64,000 nucleotides of DNA from Streptomyces galbus (GTDB taxonomy: Bacteria; Actinomycetota; Actinomycetes; Streptomycetales; Streptomycetaceae). The notes beneath the pieces were generated by a model, which was not told where the DNA came from, did no database searches, and saw only the letters and a list, made by a program, of their open reading frames with translations. Every line of letters begins with the position of its first letter. Position 1 is the stretch's first letter. The position numbers and the translations under genes are program-made. Positions 59,032 to 64,000 of the stretch are shown here, in pieces. The stretch covers positions 186,001 through 250,000 of the forward strand of contig NZ_SZPR01000003.1 in the NCBI RefSeq assembly GCF_005280195.1, in the 5' to 3' direction.

Positions 59032-60609
59032 TCACAGAGTCACCGGACTGCCGCCGAAGGTGACCACGAGGTGGCCGTCCGATGTGAACGACCAGCCGAG
59101 GGCGCCCGCGTAGGAGGAGCAGCGGGAGCCGTTCGTGCCGGTCCAGAACTGGTTGGTCGCGTCGGCGTCGCCGACGGTCTTGTCGTGGGAGCCGCTGACG
59201 GCGAAGCGGCAGGAGGTGTTGGAGCGGAAGACCGACGTTCCGGCGTCCCAGGAGAAGTTGCGCTGGGCGTTGTCGACACCGACGTTGCTCGTCACGGTCA
59301 TCGCGCCCGGGTTGCTGTTGTAGGTGAACCCGTGCTTGCCGTTGCGGTAGGCGAGGCTGTGCCGGACCACGTGGTCGACCGCGATGCCGTCGCCGCCGAG
59401 CTTGTAGCCGTTGCGGTCGCCGTTGGCGTTCACGGTGCCGTCGGAGAGCGTGCCGTTGTTGTACGACAGCGAGTACTCGACGGTCACCGGGCCGATCGCG
59501 CCCGTGTCGGTCTTGGTGTAGAGGTCCCAGCCGTCGTCGATGTTGTGGTGCGAGACGGCGTAGCGGAAGACGTTCCCGGTGCCGGTGGTGAGCTTGGCCG
59601 CGAAGCCGTCGGCGTCCTCGCCGTCGGAGTCGGCGTTGTCGTGCGACTCCGCGCTCAGGACGAGGTTGTCGGACGGCCACTGACTGCTGGGCGTGGTCGA
59701 GGCGATGCGCCCGAGCTGCAGGCCGGTGTCGCGGTTGTAGCGGGTCACGGTCCGCTCGATCACGTTGTGGCTGCCGCCGACGTAGATGCCGTTGTCCCCG
59801 GCGCGCTGGACGACGAGGCCGAGGACGCGCCAGTACGACGCGTTGAGCTGCAGGCCGCGGCTGGACGGACTCTCCGTCTGCGCCGAGAAGTCGAGGACCG
59901 GTGTCTCACCCGGGTACGCCGACAGCGTGGTCCGCGCCGAGGAGGTGCCGCTGCTGCTCTCCGGGACGGTGATCGTGGACGCGTAGGAGTAGGTCCCGCC
60001 GCGCAGGTAGATCGTGCCGCCCGGGGCGATCCGGCTGATCGCCGACGGCAGCGTGGTGGGCGCCGCCTGGGTGCCCGCCGCGCCGTCCGTGCCGCCCGGC
60101 GCCACGTACAGCGCGCCGCTCGTCGGCGGGGTGGTGGTGCCGCTGGTCTCGACGTCCAGGTAGTCGACGTTCGGCAGGCCGCCGGAGGTGGTCGGGTTCA
60201 GGCGGACGGTGTTGACGCCCGCGTTCAGCGGCACGGTGAGGGTCTTGGTGGCCCAGGCCGACCACGCCCCGGTCCCCTCGAACGACGGTGTCTGCACCGT
60301 CGTGCCGTTGACGACCACTGCGGCCGGGCGGGCCGTCGTCGAGCCGTTGGCGAAGCGCACCGCGAGCGTGCCCGTGCCGGTGCTCGCCGCGGTGACCGTG
60401 AACTGTGCGGACCCGCTGGTGGAGTTGGTGCCGTTGCAGAAGCCGGAGCCGGAGTAGCCGGCCCAGTCCGAGTCGATGGTGCCGTTGCAGACCGCGGGGG
60501 AGTTCTCGGCCTCGTAGCGCTGGGACGCGGCCTGCGCGGAGGGGCCGGACAGGGCGACGAGTGCGCCGGCCAGGAGGCCGACGGACGCGATGACTGGTCG
60601 CAGGTGCAT
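59032..60609 (-). CDS. pectate lyase (PL9-like) with CBM35
   Basis: A 525-residue secreted polysaccharide lyase. A Sec signal (residues 1-27, ending AQA) precedes a CBM35 (~30-155: YEAENSPAVCNGTIDSDWAGYSG, GVNTVRLNP, VDYLDVE), a linker with TTTPPTSG, and a right-handed parallel beta-helix (~165-525). The PL9 centre is SHDNADSDGEDADGFAAKL: Ca2+-binding Asp residues and catalytic Lys339. It cleaves polygalacturonate by beta-elimination. Two palindromes upstream (60828-60839 and 60894-60911) are likely operators. Confidence 0.88.
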   Translation of the reverse strand: MHLRPVIASVGLLAGALVALSGPSAQAASQRYEAENSPAVCNGTIDSDWAGYSGSGFCNGTNSTSGSAQFTVTAASTGTGTLAVRFANGSTTARPAAVVVNGTTVQTPSFEGTGAWSAWATKTLTVPLNAGVNTVRLNPTTSGGLPNVDYLDVETSGTTTPPTSGALYVAPGGTDGAAGTQAAPTTLPSAISRIAPGGTIYLRGGTYSYASTITVPESSSGTSSARTTLSAYPGETPVLDFSAQTESPSSRGLQLNASYWRVLGLVVQRAGDNGIYVGGSHNVIERTVTRYNRDTGLQLGRIASTTPSSQWPSDNLVLSAESHDNADSDGEDADGFAAKLTTGTGNVFRYAVSHHNIDDGWDLYTKTDTGAIGPVTVEYSLSYNNGTLSDGTVNANGDRNGYKLGGDGIAVDHVVRHSLAYRNGKHGFTYNSNPGAMTVTSNVGVDNAQRNFSWDAGTSVFRSNTSCRFAVSGSHDKTVGDADATNQFWTGTNGSRCSSYAGALGWSFTSDGHLVVTFGGSPVTL

Positions 60610-61007
60610 CGTTCGTCTCCAGAGGTGGTGAGTACGGCTGGGTGGGGTGGTGCCGTGGGGTGGTGCCGTGTGGTGGTGCCGTGCCGGGGTGCGACCGCGG
60701 GGGTTGCGGGGTGCGGGTTGCAGGTCGCGGGTCAGTCACGGGCCCCCGGGGCGGTGCGTTCGGGTGCGTGAACGCGGGGCGGGCCGCGTTCTGGAGCTGC
60801 GCTGAAGCGGGTGCGTGACTTCGCTGTGAAAGCGCTTTCTCCGGACCGTAGAGCTGCTGCTCTGAACGCGTCAAGAGACATGTACGTGATGGATGTTCAT
60901 GACCATGAACAATTGGGTCGCATGGCCGCCCGCCCCCGAACCTCACGTCCAGGTTACGGAACTCTCAATCCCCGGTGGCCGCGAGATGAGGGGGTGACGA
61001 TGGGGTC
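60610..61007. promoter_or_regulatory. 398-bp divergent regulatory region
   Basis: This gap holds three imperfect copies of GGTGGTGCCGTG (about 60640-60682), a perfect 12-bp palindrome GAAAGCGCTTTC (60828-60839) of LacI-family operator type, and the inverted repeat TGTTCATG-AC-CATGAACA (60894-60911). A short AT-richer stretch follows. It separates the pectate lyase from the DUF5519 gene. No gene was seen. Confidence 0.6.
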
Positions 61008-61457
61008 ATGACCCCGGCCCAGCGCGCCCTCGCCCAGCTCGAAGCCTGGCCCGACCTCACCGAGGGTCCGGCCGCCTGCGGGACAGGACGGGCGCTGCGC
61101 ACCCCGCGCGCGGAGATCGTCCACTTCCACACCGACCACGAGGTGGACCTGCACCTCACCGGCGGTGCCATCCGGCGCATCGCCGCCGACCTGCGCGCCT
61201 CGACGGCGATCCGTCTGCTGCCCGGCTCCCGCTGGGTGACCGTACGGCTCGACTGCGAGGCCGACCAGCACCTGCTGATGAGCCTGGTCAGCATGGCCCT
61301 GAAGGCCCACCAGGGCCCCCCGGCCCAGCCGCTCGGCGCGGTCCCCGGACAGGCCACCGCCGAGCGGTCCGCCCAGGACCGGCCCGCCCCGCTGCCCACG
61401 CCGGAGTGCAACCTGCGGCGCGTCATGCTGGTGCCGCGGGACGCGCCGCTGGGCTGA
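61008..61457 (+). CDS. DUF5519 (luciferase-family) protein
   Basis: A 149-residue protein. Residues ~30-105 carry the DUF5519 pattern (HFHTDHEVDLHLTGGAIRRI, GSRWVTVRLDCEADQHLLMSLVSMALKAH). No secretion signal. The family name refers to a luciferase-associated domain; its function is unknown. ATG 61008 follows GATGAGGGGGT. Confidence 0.75.
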   Translation: MTPAQRALAQLEAWPDLTEGPAACGTGRALRTPRAEIVHFHTDHEVDLHLTGGAIRRIAADLRASTAIRLLPGSRWVTVRLDCEADQHLLMSLVSMALKAHQGPPAQPLGAVPGQATAERSAQDRPAPLPTPECNLRRVMLVPRDAPLG

Positions 61458-61560
61458 GGCGGCGTCGGCGGGGCGCGCACGCGGCACCGGTTGTCCCGGG
61501 CCCCCCGAACACCCTCGCCCCAGGTGCGGCCGCACCCCGTGCGTCTCCTAGGGTGCGCTC

Positions 61561-62343
61561 ATGACCACCTCGCAGGCGTACCTCTCCGAACTGTTCTCGC
61601 TCGACGGCCGGGTCGCCCTGGTGACCGGGGGCAGCTCCGGCATCGGGCGGGGCGTCGCGGAGGCGCTGGCGCGGGCCGGGGCGCGGGTCGTGATCGTGGC
61701 CCGCAGGGAGGCCGAACTGGCGAAGACCGTCGCCGAGTTGGAGGCCCTGGGCGCACGCGCGGCCTGGGTGAGCGCCGACCTGGGCACGCGGGCCGGGGTG
61801 CGCGCGGCGGCCGAGGAGGCGGTCGGCGCCTTCGGGGAACCCGACATCCTCGTCAACAGCGCCGGGGTCAACCTCCGCCCCCCGATGGGCGAGGTGGGCG
61901 ACGACGTCTGGGACACCACCCTGGCCGTCAACCTGGAGGCGCCCTTCCTGCTCGGCGAGCGGTTCGGCCCCGGCATGGCCGAGCGGGGCTTCGGGCGGAT
62001 CATCCACATCAGCTCCCAGCAGGCCCACCGCGCCTTCGTGCAGAGCGGTGTCTACGGCGTCTCCAAGGGCGGGCTCGAGTCGCTGGCCCGCTCCCAGGCC
62101 GAGGCGTGGTCGCCGTACGGCGTCACCAGCAACACCCTCGTGCCCGGGTTCGTGATGACGCCGCTCAACGCCCGCCTGTCGGCCGACCCCGAGAGGGTCG
62201 CCGCCCTCGCCGCCCGCACCATGGTCGGCCGCAACGGCCTCGCGGAGGACTTCGCCGGGGCGGCGGTGTTCCTGGCGAGCCGGGCCTCCGCCTACGTCAC
62301 CGGGCAGTCCCTCTTCGTGGACGGCGGGCTCTCCGTCCACTGA
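61561..62343 (+). CDS. short-chain dehydrogenase/reductase
   Basis: A 260-residue SDR. The cofactor loop is T-G-G-S-S-G-I-G (residues ~22-29), then NSAGVN (~99-104). Catalytic Ser152, Tyr165 and Lys169 appear in IHISSQQ and VYGVSKGG. The C-terminus ends with the SDR signature GQSLFVDGGLSVH. It resembles gluconate 5-dehydrogenase or 3-oxoacyl-ACP reductase types; the substrate is not determined. ATG 61561. Confidence 0.88.
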   Translation: MTTSQAYLSELFSLDGRVALVTGGSSGIGRGVAEALARAGARVVIVARREAELAKTVAELEALGARAAWVSADLGTRAGVRAAAEEAVGAFGEPDILVNSAGVNLRPPMGEVGDDVWDTTLAVNLEAPFLLGERFGPGMAERGFGRIIHISSQQAHRAFVQSGVYGVSKGGLESLARSQAEAWSPYGVTSNTLVPGFVMTPLNARLSADPERVAALAARTMVGRNGLAEDFAGAAVFLASRASAYVTGQSLFVDGGLSVH

Positions 62344-62371
62344 GGCGGAGCCGCGCGCGAGCGAGCCCCGC

Positions 62372-63370
62372 TCAGCCCAGGCACACCACCAGCAGGCAGA
62401 GACGGGCCGGCTGGCTCGGGGAGGTGGTCCCCGGTGCCTGGGGTGCCTGGGGTGCCGGATCGGCGGGAGCCGGGGCTTGGGGTGCCGGCGCCTGGGGCGC
62501 CGGCTCGGTCGTCGCCGGCTGGTCGGCCGGGCTCGTGCGAGGGGCCTCGCCGGTCATCGGCACGGTGGCGGCCGTCGTCGGCCCGGAGGCGGCCGAGCCG
62601 ACCTGGCGCGGCCGGCCCGCGGAGTCCGGGCGGGCCGCGGCCGGGAGCGCCGTGGGGGCGCCTGCCGGAGTGCCCGCGGCCGGCGCCTGCGTACGGGGCA
62701 GGGTGCGGGCCGGGACCGAGGCCGTGGGTGCGGCGGGCGCCGGACCGCCGGCGCCCTCGTCCAGCACCTGTCCGCGTGCCGCGCCCATCGCCCGGTCGTC
62801 CGGCGCCGCTGCCGCCTGGGTGCGGTCGGGTGCGTGCCGGTCCAGGGAGGCGAGCGTCAGGCCACCGCCGACGAGCGCCACGGCCGTCGCGACCACGGCG
62901 CGCCGCTGGCTCTTCTTCCAGCGCACCCGCTGGCGGCGCCGCGCGGCACGGCCCTGCGGGGCGGACGGCGCGTCGCGGACGTCACCGGGCCGCGGGCCGG
63001 CGGCTCCCGCCACCGCCCCGGCACGGCAGGGGACACCGGCGAGGTCCGTGCGGTCGGCGCCGTTCGCCTGGTCTGCGTCGTTGACGTGGTCCGCGTCGCT
63101 CGTACGGTCCGCGTCGCTCGTACGGTCCGCGTGGTCCTCGTGCCAGGACGGGGGGAGGACGGACCCGCGCCCGCGCGTCACGTCGTCCCAGGCGCCCCGG
63201 GGACCGGATCCTCCCGCAGCCCCCACGCCACCCATGGCCCCCACGCCGCCCGCCGCGAACGGCCGGCGGCCCTCCGTGCCGGGCGGGGCGATGTCCGGGG
63301 CGTAGGCGCCGCACCCGGGGCACACCAGGGCGCCGTTGAGGTGCCGACGACACGCGGAGCAGTAGTCCAT
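62372..63370 (-). CDS. SCO2400-like zinc-ribbon membrane protein
   Basis: A 332-residue protein. An N-terminal zinc ribbon (M-D-Y-C4-S-A-C7, then C17-P-G-C20) is typical of this Streptomyces family. A polar, partly repetitive region follows (DNA 18-bp tandem copies at 63091-63126 encode DRTSDA). A single transmembrane helix (RRAVVATAVALVGGGLTLASL) is near residue 180. The C-terminal half is a long Pro/Ala/Thr-rich external tail ending QPARLCLLVVCLG. The layout suggests a cytoplasmic ribbon with an exported low-complexity tail; function unknown. Confidence 0.75.
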   Translation of the reverse strand: MDYCSACRRHLNGALVCPGCGAYAPDIAPPGTEGRRPFAAGGVGAMGGVGAAGGSGPRGAWDDVTRGRGSVLPPSWHEDHADRTSDADRTSDADHVNDADQANGADRTDLAGVPCRAGAVAGAAGPRPGDVRDAPSAPQGRAARRRQRVRWKKSQRRAVVATAVALVGGGLTLASLDRHAPDRTQAAAAPDDRAMGAARGQVLDEGAGGPAPAAPTASVPARTLPRTQAPAAGTPAGAPTALPAAARPDSAGRPRQVGSAASGPTTAATVPMTGEAPRTSPADQPATTEPAPQAPAPQAPAPADPAPQAPQAPGTTSPSQPARLCLLVVCLG

Positions 63371-63719
63371 CTGCGGTCTTCCTGGTTCGACTGCGCCCTG
63401 GGCCCACCGGGTCCAGGGCCTGGTCCCGCTCGCACGGGGGGTCGAGCGGCCAGTCACGCTAACGGGGCTTTCGCAAGGCTGTGTGCAGCGTGTGTGGCGC
63501 TCCTGAGCGGATTCCGGGCGGCTCGCGTGGACCGGGCCGGGACCGCTGCGGACCGTCCCGCCCCGCGCACGCACCGTCGCCGCCCGGCCGCCGCCCGCTC
63601 CCGCGCCCGCTCCCCGCCACGGGTGAAACCCCCGCACCACGCGGGCCGGTCGACCGTGTCGTCGCGCCGCCGTCGGCATAGTGGCGGGCGTCCCCGCCTC
63701 CGACCGGCAGGAGAACCCC
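63371..63719. other. 349-bp divergent intergenic region
   Basis: This is G/C-rich DNA between the SCO2400-like gene and the VOC gene. GTGAAAC occurs once (about 63622) but without the other half of a parS palindrome. I see no gene and no clear operator. Confidence 0.5.
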
Positions 63720-64000
63720 ATGCTCGGCACCCGTTTCCGCACCGGCTCCCCCGTCTGGATCGACCTCGGCAGCCCGGACCCCGGCGCGGCGGCCGCGTTC
63801 TACTCCGCCGTCTTCGGGTGGACGTACGAGCCCGCCGGGCCGGAGGGCGGCGGGTACGGCGTCTTCCGCAAGGGCGACCGGACGGTCGGCGCCGTCGGCC
63901 GGCTGACCGAGCGGGGCGCGCGGTCGGCGTGGATGACGTACTTCCGCAGCGACGACGTCGAGGCGACCGCCCGGGAGGTGGTCGCGGCGGGCGGCACGGT
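63720..64000 (+). CDS. VOC family protein, 3' end cut by window edge
   Basis: The first ~93 residues of a glyoxalase/VOC-fold protein. VWIDLGSPDPGAAAAFYSAVFGW is the classic start of the first beta-alpha-beta module, and WMTYFRSDDVEATAREVVAAGG the second. The function could be a lyase, dioxygenase or resistance protein. ATG 63720 follows AGGAGAA. Confidence 0.85.
   Translation, partial: MLGTRFRTGSPVWIDLGSPDPGAAAAFYSAVFGWTYEPAGPEGGGYGVFRKGDRTVGAVGRLTERGARSAWMTYFRSDDVEATAREVVAAGGT

Noticed and set aside
63615..63632. GTGAAAC as a second parS site
   Set aside because: Only half of the palindrome is present; the left arm does not match.
1..64000. TTA (bldA-dependent) codons in the annotated genes
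   Set aside because: A quick visual scan found TTA only out of frame or between genes; this was not an exhaustive search.

Overview
The window is high-GC actinobacterial chromosome and almost certainly Streptomyces. It is dense in GTG starts and shows strong third-position GC bias. It carries WhiJ-type XRE/DUF397 loci, SpoIIE-type phosphatases with HATPase domains, a mycothiol-dependent isomerase-like protein, and many secreted (Sec, Tat, lipoprotein) enzymes. A perfect Streptomyces parS element (GTTTCACGTGAAAC, 16676-16689) lies upstream of aspS. In Streptomyces these sites cluster around oriC, so the window is probably origin-proximal core chromosome. No tRNA, rRNA, IS element or CRISPR array was seen.

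Layout. 1-8.1 kb: a cut MFS permease, a methyltransferase, a DinB/MDMPI protein, a nitrilase-family amidase, a coupled GlxA regulator/LURP-one pair, a cupin, a thioredoxin-NHL protein and a small membrane protein. 8.2-18.6 kb: housekeeping genes (M18 aminopeptidase, large acyl-CoA dehydrogenase, SseB-like protein, pirin, AI-2E-type exporter, multidomain SpoIIE phosphatase, aspS), separated by long perfect hairpin terminators. 18.6-22.9 kb: a variable island between aspS and metG. It holds a gene remnant, a DUF6247/small-protein pair laid out like a toxin-antitoxin module, a replication-type HTH protein, a WhiJ-like cluster (RsbW-like ATPase, XRE-DUF5753, DUF397) and an orphan AbiEii-like nucleotidyltransferase.

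22.9-35.3 kb: metG, a VWA protein with a long AAEEP repeat, a Tat-exported PhoX phosphatase behind a PHO box, a hydrolase divergent from a MocR regulator with a 13-bp direct-repeat operator, decayed copies of the MocR 3' end, membrane proteins and a membrane-anchored SpoIIE phosphatase. 35.3-38.9 kb: a second WhiJ-like XRE/DUF397 pair (5' frameshift suspected), an XRE-TPR regulator, and a GAF-ANTAR gene split by a one-base insertion. 38.9-44.4 kb: a lipoprotein, an ArsR repressor, a cobalamin riboswitch with its cobalt/nickel permease, a nucleoside hydrolase and a GH13 alpha-glucosidase.

44.4-52.9 kb: exported proteins (DUF4142, GH26-like lipoprotein, M23 peptidase, a cysteine-containing surface protein, lysyl oxidase) and then a TerD domain fused to a RecB-like PD-(D/E)XK nuclease domain, the most unusual gene here. 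53.0-58.6 kb: a translationally coupled glycosyltransferase/methyltransferase/membrane glycosyltransferase operon, divergent from an OmpR-type two-component system. 58.6-64 kb: a small membrane protein, a PL9 pectate lyase behind two palindromic operators, a DUF5519 protein, an SDR dehydrogenase, an SCO2400-like zinc-ribbon membrane protein and a truncated VOC protein.

No database search was possible. Family names rest on motifs and recalled family features. Starts were moved from the longest reading frame where RBS position and family length argued for it.
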